Shown: in pieces, positions 1 through 7,385 of the stretch
Numbering within the stretch: the first letter of the stretch is position 1
How the letters are laid out: every line of letters starts with the position of its first letter
DNA from: Alphaproteobacteria bacterium
Lineage (GTDB): Bacteria; Pseudomonadota; Alphaproteobacteria; Micropepsales; Micropepsaceae
Length of the DNA stretch: 64,000 nucleotides
Reading direction: 5' to 3'
Assembly (NCBI GenBank): GCA_028865545.1
Contig: JAGWJY010000010.1
Span: 1-64,000, forward strand
Notes under the pieces: generated by a model
Database searches by the model: none
Seen by the model: only the letters and a program-made list of their open reading frames with translations
What the model was told of the DNA's origin: nothing
Position numbers and translations under genes: made by a program

Positions 1-537
1 CACAAGCGGGACTTCGCCGCTCGGCCGTGTCTCTGCAATCATCCCGCCGCCCAGCGCTGCCGTGGCTTGCGCAACGGCGGCGGCAAGCTCAACGACTTTG
101 TTGCCGGCCGTCCCTCTTTGATCTTGGCTGTCTGCGTTCACGCCGGTCAACAGTCCCGCCGCATCGGTATCGATTTTGATGTGATCATTGCTCCAGATCT
201 CATGATCGAGATGAAGCATGTATCGATAGTCAGGATCGGGCACATACATTGGCGCGCCGAACTGCACGGTAACGACCTTCGGCGGGGCGGGTGCCGGTTT
301 TGCGTTCTTGGCGGCTTTCTTCTGCTTCGTCGTTGTCATTGAGCTCGTGGTCGTGGTGGCTGGTGCCGCATCTGCTTTCTGCGGAGCGGATGTCACGGTC
401 ATGGTCACGAATAGCCGCGGCAGCGCGTAATAGCCGTTGTCCACCGCGCCGTCGTCTGCGGTCTTCGACTCCACAAAACCGCCTGCGCACCCAGCCAATG
501 TTGCCGCCGCAAAAGCGGCGCAAAAAATTCTCCGCAT
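1..537 (-). CDS. Putative lipoprotein, cut by the left edge
   Basis: The reading frame is open to the window edge, so the C-terminus is missing; 179 codons are visible. The protein starts MRRIFCAAF and carries a lipobox LAGC (residues about 14-17), so Cys17 should be lipidated after signal peptidase II cleavage. A low-complexity Thr/Ala/Lys/Pro linker follows (about residues 55-88), then a short segment with GAPMYVPDPDYRYM and LTGVNADSQD. The linker looks like a periplasmic tether. I do not recognise the domain and assign no function. The start is the only ATG that places the lipobox correctly; a GGAAG lies about 15 nt upstream, rather far for a ribosome binding site. Confidence 0.7.
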   Translation of the reverse strand, partial: MRRIFCAAFAAATLAGCAGGFVESKTADDGAVDNGYYALPRLFVTMTVTSAPQKADAAPATTTTSSMTTTKQKKAAKNAKPAPAPPKVVTVQFGAPMYVPDPDYRYMLHLDHEIWSNDHIKIDTDAAGLLTGVNADSQDQRGTAGNKVVELAAAVAQATAALGGGMIAETRPSGEVPLV

Positions 538-727
538 GCCACATCCGCGAGCTTCCGCCCGCGCCCCCTTTGATGCGCGACTGGACGGCAATGTAACACG
601 TCAAGGTTGAACGCACCACGCGAATTGCCTGGCATCATGGAAGATATGGTCTGAGCGCATCGCGGTATCCGGGCGCTTGCAGGCTGGCAGATCCTGCGGT
701 GCCGCCGTCCTGTGCTATACCGCCGCC

Positions 728-925
728 ATGGACGAAACCGACATCCAGCGATCCGCCAGCCAGCTCATCAAGAGTTATGGCGAGAAGGCCGCCGAGGTCG
801 CCGCCGGCAAGGTGGTGGCGATGCAGAAGGCAGGCGACGACGAGGGCATGGCCGATTGGCTCGACATCATGCTGGCGATCAGGGAACTGCTGCGGGAAAG
901 CCCGGGCGACGGCGGACATAGCTGA
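728..925 (+). CDS. Small conserved hypothetical protein (65 aa)
   Basis: A short acidic, probably all-helical protein beginning MDETDIQRSASQLIKSYG and containing AMQKAGDDEGMADWLDIMLAIREL. The pattern of a helix, a mid 'GD.EG...W..I..AI..L' segment and no signal peptide resembles a family of small alphaproteobacterial proteins of unknown function (DUF6961-like, from memory). The start was chosen because the residues before this ATG are unlike the rest of the protein. It has no obvious operon partner: the next gene is 168 bp away behind its own regulatory region. The function is unknown. Confidence 0.65.
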   Translation: MDETDIQRSASQLIKSYGEKAAEVAAGKVVAMQKAGDDEGMADWLDIMLAIRELLRESPGDGGHS

Positions 926-992
926 TCGTCATTCGCCTGGGGCTGCACTTCCGGGTGTACCAGCGTGCATGTAAGGCACTGATTTTGCTGTC

Positions 993-1060
993 TATGAGCA
1001 GATTAAGCTCTCTATTCTCCTCATAATATGAGCAGAATATTCTTGCTTCTGAGCAGAATA
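993..1060 (+). promoter_or_regulatory. Array of half-sites and an inverted repeat upstream of fic
   Basis: Three copies of a half-site close to ATGAGCAGAATA lie at 994-1005, 1028-1039 and 1049-1060. The 1028-1039 copy pairs with TATTCTCCTCAT at 1013-1024 across a 3-nt spacer, giving a 12-bp inverted repeat with one mismatch. The same architecture recurs perfectly over the start codon of the fic gene. This is consistent with operators for an autoregulatory DNA-binding protein, perhaps the Fic protein's own C-terminal winged-helix-like region (inference). Confidence 0.6.
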
Positions 1061-1065
1061 ACGCC

Positions 1066-1096
1066 CATAATCTCCTCATAAAATGAGGAGATTATG
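1066..1096 (+). promoter_or_regulatory. Perfect 14-bp inverted repeat covering the fic ribosome binding site and ATG
   Basis: CATAATCTCCTCAT (1066-1079) and ATGAGGAGATTATG (1083-1096) are perfect reverse complements separated by AAA. The right arm contains the Shine-Dalgarno GAGGAG and ends exactly on the start codon. In RNA it would fold into a hairpin that hides the ribosome binding site; in DNA it is a symmetric operator. Either way, expression of fic appears to be controlled at this site. Confidence 0.75.
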
Positions 1097-2194
1097 CCGA
1101 CCTATATCCACCAGCTGCCCGGTTGGCCGAACTTCCAATGGCGGCAGGAAAGCCTCATCGAGAAGCTGGCCACAGTGCGCCATCACCAGGGACGCCTGCT
1201 CGGCCGTATGGAAAGTCTTGGCTTCAAGCTTCGCGAAGAAGCCACGCTGCGAACGCTTACCGAAGAAGTCGTCACGACATCCAGGATCGAAGGCGAAATC
1301 CTCGACGCGGATCAGGTTCGTTCGTCGCTGGCGCGGCGGCTTGGAATGGAGAAGGGCGCTTTCACCGCCGATCGCAACGTGGAAGCCATCGTCGAGGTCA
1401 TTCTCGACGCAACGCGCAGATACGATCAGCCTCTGACCGAGGAACGCTTGTTCGGTTGGCATGCCGCGCTTTTCCCCACCGGCTGGAGCGGGCTCCACAA
1501 GATCGCGGTCGGCAGATGGCGCACCGCGCCCATCGATGTCGTCTCGGGCCCGGAGGGCAGTCAACGCGTCCATTTCGAAGGACCGCCGGCGGATCGCGTC
1601 GGCCGCGAGATGCAGGCTTTCCTGCAATGGTTCAACGACGGGAACAGCGAACGCGATCTCGTTCTGAAAGCCGGCATCGCGCATTTCTGGTTCGTGACCA
1701 TCCATCCCTTCGAAGACGGCAACGGCCGCATCGCGCGCGCGATTGCGGATATGACGCTGGCGCGCTCCGAAAAAACGTCACAGCGCTTCTACAGCATCTC
1801 CGCCCAGATCCGCCGCGAGCGGAACAGGTATTACGATTGTCTGGAAGAAACGCAGAAAGGCGATCTCGACATCACGGATCAGCTCGCCTGGTTTCTGCAC
1901 TGTCTCAATCGCGCTTTCGAAGGCGCGGAGATAACCTTGGCGGTCGTCCTCCACAAGGCGGCGTTCTGGGAGAAGCACGCCACCGCGGCGCTCAACGAGC
2001 GGCAGCGCAAGATGCTGAACCTGCTGCTTGACGGCTTCGCGGAAAAGCTGACGTCATCCAAATGGGCGAAGATCACCAAGGCGTCGCAAGCCACCGCCGG
2101 CCGCGACATCGACGATCTGGAGAAACGCGGCATCTTGAAACGCGACGCGGCCGGGGGACGGAGCACGAGTTATTCGCTGGCGGAGGGTGGGTGA
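1094..2194 (+). CDS. Fic family protein (AMPylase-like), class II autoinhibited
   Basis: A 366-residue protein with the Fic core motif HPFEDGNGR at residues 204-212, the HPFx(D/E)GNGR loop that transfers AMP (or another nucleotide moiety) to target hydroxyls. Residues 62-67 (TSRIEG) fit the inhibitory helix motif (S/T)xxxE(G/N) located N-terminal to the Fic core. This is the class II arrangement, so the protein should be autoinhibited by Glu66. An N-terminal DUF4172-like part precedes the core. The C-terminal 70 residues (ALNERQRKMLNLLL ... DIDDLEKRGILKR) look like a winged helix-turn-helix. It stands alone, with strong palindromes over its start and a related repeat downstream. The target is unknown. 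Confidence 0.9.
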   Translation: MPTYIHQLPGWPNFQWRQESLIEKLATVRHHQGRLLGRMESLGFKLREEATLRTLTEEVVTTSRIEGEILDADQVRSSLARRLGMEKGAFTADRNVEAIVEVILDATRRYDQPLTEERLFGWHAALFPTGWSGLHKIAVGRWRTAPIDVVSGPEGSQRVHFEGPPADRVGREMQAFLQWFNDGNSERDLVLKAGIAHFWFVTIHPFEDGNGRIARAIADMTLARSEKTSQRFYSISAQIRRERNRYYDCLEETQKGDLDITDQLAWFLHCLNRAFEGAEITLAVVLHKAAFWEKHATAALNERQRKMLNLLLDGFAEKLTSSKWAKITKASQATAGRDIDDLEKRGILKRDAAGGRSTSYSLAEGG

Positions 2195-2198
2195 CTTG

Positions 2199-2262
2199 AA
2201 CCACCTTCCTCGTTGTGGGGAGGCCGATCCGGCGAAGCACAGCGAAGACAGACGGGATGGGG
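2199..2262. repeat. GC-rich intergenic palindromic element
   Basis: CCTTCCTC-GTTGT-GGGGAGG forms an imperfect hairpin just after the fic stop codon and is followed by GGGATGGGGGCGG. This kind of element is often seen between genes in alphaproteobacterial genomes. It could also end fic transcription, although no T-run follows. Nothing else recognisable lies between here and the next gene except the downstream direct repeat. A 91-codon plus-strand frame (2215-2490) lacks coding character. Confidence 0.35.
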
Positions 2263-2393
2263 GCGGTCTTTGCGGCAAACACCCCGGATGAGACGATCGA
2301 ATTCCATCATTGCCAAACCGACGCGCGTGGTATTCGCCAAGAAATTCTTCGTCATCCGCTGGCGCCGGTGGTCACATTGGGCCGGCCATACGC

Positions 2394-2440
2394 TATGCGC
2401 AGATTAGGCCCTCTATATTCCTCATCAGGTGAGCAGAATA
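2394..2440 (+). repeat. Direct repeat of the fic upstream control region
   Basis: The 47 bases here match bases 993-1039 at 39 of 47 positions without gaps. The shared end is GAGCAGAATA and the shared start is TATG.GCAGATTA. The match brackets the fic gene (about 1.4 kb apart). The copy keeps the half-sites and an imperfect ATTCCTCAT/GTGAGCAGAAT inverted repeat. No intact gene begins after it. It may be a leftover promoter of a lost second gene, or mark the edge of a transferred module. Confidence 0.65.
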
Positions 2441-2492
2441 GGAAACGGCAGTTCGACGCCAAACTGCGCAAGGTGATTGCGAGTCTCTGAGG

Positions 2493-3104
2493 CTATTTCG
2501 CCCGCCGTGCGGCTTCCCGCCCTTCACCGAGGATTTCGAGCGCCTCGCGGATGACGTAAATGCCGATTGCGGCACCGATCGCCAGATCGACATATCGGTA
2601 GCCCGTGGCGAGCAGTATCGCGCCCGACAGGATCACGGCCAGATTCGCCACCACATCGGCACGGGTGAAGATGTAAGTCGCGCGCAAATGCACTTCTTTT
2701 TTCTCCTGCTGCTTCGACAGAAGATAAAGAACCGTCGCGTTCACCAGGAGCGACATCGTCGCGACCGCAATCATCACGATGCTCTGCGGCGAACTGCCGA
2801 AGAGGCCGCGCCGTCCGGCGTCGAGCAACACGCCGGCACCAAGGATCAGCAGGACCGTCCCGCTCCATGTCGCCGCGCGCGCCTTGAAGACGCCGCTGCG
2901 CTTGATCGCCATGAGCGCAATCGCATAGGCGGAGGCATCGGCCAGCATGTCGAGGGCATCGGCAATCAGTCCACTCGACTGCGCGACGATCCCGGCCACG
3001 ATCCCCACGGCAAACATGGTAACGTTCAGCGCCAGCGCGATGCGCAACGTCCGGCGCTGGCCCGCCTGTCTGGCCTCCACCTCGCCACATCCGCAACCGG
3101 TCAT
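2493..3104 (-). CDS. Cation transporter, short cation diffusion facilitator type
   Basis: About 203 residues with five or six hydrophobic segments. The cytoplasm-proximal metal-binding pattern of CDF proteins is visible as ADALDMLADASAYAI near the first membrane pair and FTRADVVANLAVI in the later pair; these Asp residues form the metal site in the family. The usual C-terminal cytoplasmic domain is absent, which defines the short 'cation transporter' subgroup. The N-terminal MTGCGCGEVEARQ is Cys-rich and could load metal. The start at this ATG is supported by GATGAGGA 7 nt upstream; another in-frame ATG lies 42 nt upstream. The ion cannot be told from sequence (Zn, Co or Cd are typical). Confidence 0.85.
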   Translation of the reverse strand: MTGCGCGEVEARQAGQRRTLRIALALNVTMFAVGIVAGIVAQSSGLIADALDMLADASAYAIALMAIKRSGVFKARAATWSGTVLLILGAGVLLDAGRRGLFGSSPQSIVMIAVATMSLLVNATVLYLLSKQQEKKEVHLRATYIFTRADVVANLAVILSGAILLATGYRYVDLAIGAAIGIYVIREALEILGEGREAARRAK

Positions 3105-3117
3105 TGCGCGGTCCTCA

Positions 3118-3228
3118 TCAACGGGCTTCGTCGGCTTTATCGACATGGGCTGTCATGTCGACGATCAGGCAGCGCAACTGCGCATCGACCGCACGATAGA
3201 ACAGCCGAGATTTACGGTCAGAGCAAAT
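3118..3228 (-). pseudogene. Possible tail of a lost regulator gene upstream of the cation transporter
   Basis: An open stretch of 36 codons ends with TGA 13 nt before the transporter start. Its product, including SDRKSRLFYRAVDAQLRC and LIVDMTAHVDKADEAR, faintly resembles the C-terminal end of an ArsR-type repressor, a frequent partner of such transporters. A TAG immediately upstream closes the frame, so nothing functional remains. This is a weak call based on residue pattern and position. Confidence 0.25.
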
Positions 3229-3246
3229 CTATGCGCCCTGCCCATC

Positions 3247-3492
3247 TCACGCCGCCCAGTTCTCCACCTTCAGTCCCGGCACGCGCAGCCCCGGTACGCA
3301 TTTGAATTCGCCTTCGTTGTTGGTGACGAGAGTGAGCACCGCCGCTTTGGCGTGCGCCGCGATCCACAGGTTGCTGTCGCCGGTCACCTGTCCGCTTCTT
3401 TCCCGCGCGGAACGGACGGCGCCATGCTGCGTTTCTTCTCGCGCAGCACGATCTCGTCGCCGGCGGAAGATGTCGACCTGCTGTCTGCGCAC
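3247..3492 (-). pseudogene. Remnant of a VapC-type PIN-domain toxin
   Basis: The last 50 residues read GQVTGDSNLWIAAHAKAA, then LTLVTNNEGEFKCVPGLRV...ENWAA. That is the C-terminal half of VapC ribonucleases: the (N/D)LWIAAHA helix, the LVTNN strand-loop with the third catalytic acidic region, and the VPGLRVENW tail. The N-terminal half with the first catalytic Asp (usually DTN near residue 5) is absent. The sequence upstream in this frame (RRRRDRAAREETQ) is degraded, and no VapB antitoxin is present. There is a small VPGL duplication (VPGLRVPGLKVENW). I read it as a dead type II toxin-antitoxin locus. Confidence 0.7.
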
Positions 3493-3987
3493 CCGCCAAA
3501 ACCCTCGGCAGGGACGGAGCTGCGCGCCGCACCAGGGAGGCGGTCGGGTTCCTGGGCGCCCAGGTTACGAGTCTCTGCTCTACTGCGATCACTCCTTATA
3601 GGCACTCTCAATAGTTGAGTGTGACAAAATGCGCACGCAACAGTGGTTGTAATGCCACAATGTTCTTCATATGTTCTGTTTGTACGTTTGAGGAACATGC
3701 GAGCGCAACGACACGGGCCGAACTGCCAGCCTTGCGCAAGGGAGGAGATGCCGATGACACGGGGCCGTCCGAAAGGCCCGATCTGAACGAGAGCCACCGC
3801 GATCAAGACAGACAGGGCTGGGTGCACCGTCGCGCGCACCACCACACGCAGCCGGACTGAGGGACTCCCGCGCCATTCCGATGGGCGGTCGATGCGAAGG
3901 TCTGGCGGCGTAAAACCCGGGGGGAAGCAAAGGTGCTTACTGGTTTGCCGCCTGACGTGCGGATTCCTAGGGCTTGCTGCTGCTTTC
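3493..3987. other. Gene-poor stretch
   Basis: No reading frame here has convincing coding character on either strand. There is a small inverted repeat CACTC-TCAATAGTT-GAGTG near 3603 and a locally AT-rich patch (3650-3690). A 29-codon frame with a ribosome binding site begins at an ATG near 3697 and ends in RGRPKGPI. It is probably fortuitous. Confidence 0.4.
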
Positions 3988-4059
3988 AACAGAAGGCGGG
4001 CTGTGCGGCGCATGACAAAGAAAACATCTCAGGCGCTCGCGCAAAGCCCGCCTTCTGTT
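3988..4059. repeat. Perfect 15-bp inverted repeat with 42-nt spacer
   Basis: AACAGAAGGCGGGCT (3988-4002) and AGCCCGCCTTCTGTT (4045-4059) are exact reverse complements. The right arm runs into TTTAGGGTTT. It lies 40 bp before phaB. It could be a terminator with a very long loop, the leader structure of phaB, or the ends of a tiny non-coding mobile element. Confidence 0.6.
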
Positions 4060-4098
4060 TTAGGGTTTCTCCAAACAACGAACGGTAGGGAGCTGAAC

Positions 4099-4821
4099 AT
4101 GTCACGAGTGGCCATCGTCACGGGGGGAACGCGCGGAATCGGCGAAGCGATTTCGGTTGCCCTCAAAAACGCCGGATACAAAGTCGCCGCCAATTACGCG
4201 GGCAACGATGCGCGCGCCAAGGCGTTCCACGAACGGACGGGCATCGCGGTCTACAAATGGGACGTGGCGGATTTCGATCAATGCGTGGCGGGTGCGGCGA
4301 AGGTCGCCGCCGATCTCGGTCCGGTCGATGTGGTGGTCAACAATGCGGGCGTCACGCATGACGGCACCATGCGCCGCATGGAGCGCGCCGGCTGGGACCA
4401 TGTGATGGATATCAATCTCGGCGGCTGCTTCAACATGTGCAAGGCGGTGTGGGAAAGCATGCTGGGGCGCAATTTCGGCCGTATCGTCAACATCGGTTCG
4501 ATCAACGGCCAGGCGGGGCAGTACGGGCAGGTGAACTACGCCGCTGCCAAGTCGGGCATCCACGGCTTCACCAAGGCGCTGGCGCAGGAGGGGGCGCCCA
4601 AGGGCATCACCGTCAACGCCATCGCGCCCGGCTATATCGACACCGACATGGTCGCCGCCGTGCCCGCCCATGTGCTGGAGAAGATCGTGGCGCGCATTCC
4701 GGTGGGCCGGCTCGGTCAGGCGGACGAGATCGCGCGCGGTGTGCTGTTCCTGGTGGCCGACGAGGCGGGCTTCGTCACCGGTTCCACCATGTCCATAAAC
4801 GGCGGTCAGCATATGTACTGA
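4099..4821 (+). CDS. phaB: Acetoacetyl-CoA reductase (short-chain dehydrogenase)
   Basis: A 240-residue SDR that reduces acetoacetyl-CoA to (R)-3-hydroxybutyryl-CoA with NADPH, the second step of polyhydroxybutyrate synthesis. The cofactor motif TGGTRGIG is at residues 8-15, NNAG at 81-84, and the catalytic set is Ser134, Tyr147 and Lys151. GQAGQYGQVNYAAAKSG is typical of PhaB rather than of FabG. The start has GGGAG six bases upstream and gives the family's usual length; earlier in-frame starts add unrelated residues. No phaA or phaC is adjacent. A strong inverted repeat lies just upstream. Confidence 0.9.
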   Translation: MSRVAIVTGGTRGIGEAISVALKNAGYKVAANYAGNDARAKAFHERTGIAVYKWDVADFDQCVAGAAKVAADLGPVDVVVNNAGVTHDGTMRRMERAGWDHVMDINLGGCFNMCKAVWESMLGRNFGRIVNIGSINGQAGQYGQVNYAAAKSGIHGFTKALAQEGAPKGITVNAIAPGYIDTDMVAAVPAHVLEKIVARIPVGRLGQADEIARGVLFLVADEAGFVTGSTMSINGGQHMY

Positions 4822-4905
4822 TGGCGGCCTGTCGCAGCCTGTGTTACCCCCGGAAATCGAAGATTTTCGCCGCGATCCCGCGGCGAGAGGGGAAGAATTT
4901 CCGCT

Positions 4906-5523
4906 GTGACGCTGGCACTTGAGGTTCGCGATCTGGCCTGCATCCGCGGGCAACGCGCGTTGTTTCGCGGCCTCAACTTTTCGGTCGCGGCGGGCAGGGC
5001 GGTTTCGCTGGAAGGCCCCAACGGCGTCGGCAAGACCTCGCTGCTCAGGATGCTGGCGGGATTCCTACGGCCGGCGTCGGGCATGATCCGCTTGCGGACC
5101 AACGGCGCCGAGGTCTCCGAGGCCGAGGACCGCGGCAAGTTCGTCGGCTGGTTTGCCCACCAGGACGGCGTCAAGGCGCAGCTCAGCGTCCGTGAACAGC
5201 TCGATTTCTACGCCCGCTTGCATGGTCGCAGCTACGATCCGCCCGCGGTGATGGCGAAATTCGGCCTCTCGGCGCTCGCCGAGCTGCCCGGCCTCTATCT
5301 CTCTGCCGGGCAGAAGCGGCGCGTGGCGCTGGCGCGGCTGCATCTGTCGGCGCGGCCGCTATGGCTGCTCGACGAGCCCTTGGCGGCGCTCGATACCGCC
5401 GGCAAGAAGCTGGTGGCCGAGACGATCACCACCCATTGCGCCGAAGGCGGCATCGTGGTGGCGGCGACCCACGACCCGCTGAACGTGGACTGCGAAAAGC
5501 TGGTCCTGGAGCGCATGTCATGA
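4906..5523 (+). CDS. ccmA: Heme exporter ATP-binding protein CcmA
   Basis: A 205-residue ABC ATPase. The Walker A motif GPNGVGKT is at 37-44, the signature LSAGQK at 132-137 and Walker B LWLLDEP at 152-158. With CcmB it forms the ATPase that releases holo-CcmE in system I cytochrome c maturation. The start codon is GTG, preceded by GAGAGGGGAAG. It overlaps ccmB by ATGA and begins a ccmABCD operon. Confidence 0.93.
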   Translation: MTLALEVRDLACIRGQRALFRGLNFSVAAGRAVSLEGPNGVGKTSLLRMLAGFLRPASGMIRLRTNGAEVSEAEDRGKFVGWFAHQDGVKAQLSVREQLDFYARLHGRSYDPPAVMAKFGLSALAELPGLYLSAGQKRRVALARLHLSARPLWLLDEPLAALDTAGKKLVAETITTHCAEGGIVVAATHDPLNVDCEKLVLERMS

Positions 5524-6185
5524 GTCCGTTCTTTGCGCTCCTGTCCCGCGACATTCGTCTCGCCGTGCGCGCCGGCGGCGGCGCCACGCTGGCGCTCGCC
5601 TTCTTCGCCTGCGTCGTGACGCTGGTGCCGCTTGGCGTCGGTTCGGATCTGCATCTGCTGTCGCGCATCGCCGGCGGCGTGCTGTGGGTCGCTGCGGTGC
5701 TGGCGGCGCTGCTGTCGCTCGATCGTCTGTTCCAGGCCGACTACGAAGACGGCAGCCTGGATCTGATCGTGCTCTCGCCTCTGTCGCTGGAGGTCTCGGT
5801 ATTGGCCAAGACGACGGCGCACTGGCTCGCCACCGGCCTGCCCCTGACCGTCCTGTCGGCGCTGCTCGCGGTTCTGTTCGATCTTTCGGTCAAGGCAACG
5901 GGTGCCTTGGTGCTGTCGCTGCTGATCGGGACACCCGCGGTTAGCGCCATCGGTGCCGTGGGAGCCGCACTGACCCTGTCCATCCGCCGCGGCGGGCTGA
6001 TCCTGCCCTTGATCGTGCTGCCGCTGCTGGCCCCCGCCGTGATCTTCGGCAGCGGGGTGGTGCAGGCGGTGCAGGACAACCTGGCCAACGGCGCCTTTCT
6101 CTTTCTGGCAGCGTTTTCCGTGCTTTCGGTGGTGTTGTCGCCGTTTGCGGCCGCCGCCTCCGTACGCCTCAACCTGGCTACGTGA
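5520..6185 (+). CDS. ccmB: Heme exporter permease CcmB
   Basis: A 221-residue, six-helix inner membrane protein and the permease partner of CcmA in the CcmABCD complex. Family features visible are the N-terminal FFALLSRDIRLAVRAG, the FQADYEDGSLDLIVLSPL segment, and several Leu/Ala-rich membrane spans. The start overlaps the ccmA stop (ATGA), indicating translational coupling. The length is as expected for CcmB. Confidence 0.93.
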   Translation: MSPFFALLSRDIRLAVRAGGGATLALAFFACVVTLVPLGVGSDLHLLSRIAGGVLWVAAVLAALLSLDRLFQADYEDGSLDLIVLSPLSLEVSVLAKTTAHWLATGLPLTVLSALLAVLFDLSVKATGALVLSLLIGTPAVSAIGAVGAALTLSIRRGGLILPLIVLPLLAPAVIFGSGVVQAVQDNLANGAFLFLAAFSVLSVVLSPFAAAASVRLNLAT

Positions 6186-6229
6186 AAACCGTAATTGCCG
6201 CCTGCGACCTGACGTCCTAGAGAGGTGAC

Positions 6230-6946
6230 ATGCTCTTCGAACTCGCAAATCCCAAGCGTTTCATGGAAGTCAGCGGCCCGTTTCTGCCATGGCTTGCTGC
6301 TGCCACGGCGGCTTGCCTGATCACCGGCCTGGTGCTCGGCTTCTCCACGCCGCCCGACTACCAGCAAGGCGACACCGTGCGGATCATGTTCCTGCATGTG
6401 CCCGCCGCCTGGACCGCGATGATGGCTTATGGACTGATGGCGGTAGCGTCCATAATCGCTCTGATCAATCGTCATCCGCTGGCCGATGTGGCGGCGAAGA
6501 CGGCGGCGCCTTTGGGTGCGGTGTTCACCACCCTGGGCCTGATCACCGGCTCGCTGTGGGGCAAGCCGATGTGGGGCGCCTGGTGGGTGTGGGACGGGCG
6601 TCTGACCTCGTTCCTGCTGCTGTTGCTGCTATATCTTGGCTATATCGCCTTGGGGAGCGCCATCGAGGACGAAACCCAGTCTGCGCGCGCCTGCGCCATC
6701 TTGGCGATCGTCGGCGCCGTCAACCTGCCGATCATCGAATTCTCGGTCGACTGGTGGACCACGCTGCATCAGGGCGAGAGCATCCTGCGCAAGGGCGGCC
6801 CGCTGATTTCCCCCGTCTTCCTGTGGCCGCTGCTGCTGATGGGCGTCGGCTACACGCTTCTGTTCTCCACGCTGTGGATTGTCCGTATCCGGACGGAGAT
6901 CCTGAACCGCCGCGTTCGCACCCTGATGCTGTCGAGGGCCGCATGA
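6230..6946 (+). CDS. ccmC: Heme handling protein CcmC
   Basis: A 238-residue membrane protein with the tryptophan-rich heme-handling signature WGAWWVWDGRLTS (about residues 118-130), the hallmark of the CcmC/CcmF family. His residues in FLHVPAAW and TLHQGESI are the expected periplasmic heme ligands. It presents heme to CcmE. It follows ccmB by 44 nt with GAGAGG before the ATG, and overlaps ccmD by ATGA. Confidence 0.94.
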   Translation: MLFELANPKRFMEVSGPFLPWLAAATAACLITGLVLGFSTPPDYQQGDTVRIMFLHVPAAWTAMMAYGLMAVASIIALINRHPLADVAAKTAAPLGAVFTTLGLITGSLWGKPMWGAWWVWDGRLTSFLLLLLLYLGYIALGSAIEDETQSARACAILAIVGAVNLPIIEFSVDWWTTLHQGESILRKGGPLISPVFLWPLLLMGVGYTLLFSTLWIVRIRTEILNRRVRTLMLSRAA

Positions 6947-7095
6947 ATAATTTCATATTCGAGGGCGGCTACGCCTTTTTCGTCTGGACGTCCTACGCCG
7001 TCAGCCTGATCGGCCTTGGCCTCATGGCGACCTTTACGCTCAATGCCTACCACAAGGCCAAGCAGGCGCTCGCCCGCCTGGAAGGCAAGGAGTAG
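6943..7095 (+). CDS. ccmD: Heme exporter protein CcmD
   Basis: A 50-residue single-pass membrane protein, MNNFIFEGGYAFFVWTSYAVS followed by a membrane span and a basic tail ending LARLEGKE. This is the usual CcmD pattern: short N-terminus, one helix, positively charged cytoplasmic tail. It helps release holo-CcmE from CcmABC. The ATG overlaps the ccmC stop. ccmE, ccmF, ccmG and ccmH are not in this window. Confidence 0.88.
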   Translation: MNNFIFEGGYAFFVWTSYAVSLIGLGLMATFTLNAYHKAKQALARLEGKE

Positions 7096-7142
7096 CGTCG
7101 CGTCTTCAGCTTTCGGAAACCATGTTCTGAAATGCTGGCGCC

Positions 7143-7373
7143 ATGCAGATCAGCGCCGCAAACCTTCTGGTCGCCTCCCAGCAACAGGCCAAGCCCTCTG
7201 CACAGCCCGCGCCGACGGCATTTGCCGCTGCGCTGGCGGAAGAAAAACCTGCGTTCGAGCCGCTGTCGTTCAAATCGGCCACCGGGTCCGAGCAGGCCGC
7301 CCCCACGCCTGTCACACGGCCTCAACTAGCGCAAAAGGCCGCCTTGGGCTCTCACATCGATATCCGCGTTTAA
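7143..7373 (+). CDS. Small hypothetical protein (76 aa)
   Basis: The product starts MQISAANLLVASQQ and continues with an Ala/Pro/Glu-rich, probably disordered middle and ends GSHIDIRV. The first 14 residues resemble the start of short uncharacterised alphaproteobacterial proteins found near flagellar or house-keeping genes. No good ribosome binding site is seen. It sits between ccmD and a convergent MarR gene. The function is unknown and the call is moderate. Confidence 0.5.
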   Translation: MQISAANLLVASQQQAKPSAQPAPTAFAAALAEEKPAFEPLSFKSATGSEQAAPTPVTRPQLAQKAALGSHIDIRV

Positions 7374-7385
7374 GGACGGTAAGAT

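Noticed and set aside
2178-2212. A minus-strand sequence like a tRNA-Ser 3' end (TTCAAGTC ... CCTCCGCCA).
   Set aside because: The T-stem does not pair properly, no acceptor 5' arm or anticodon arm lies upstream, and the segment overlaps the end of the fic coding sequence and an intergenic palindrome. It is most likely chance.
3384-4013. A 209-codon minus-strand frame.
   Set aside because: The composition is Arg/Pro/Ser-rich with no domain, and it overlaps the VapC remnant in another frame.
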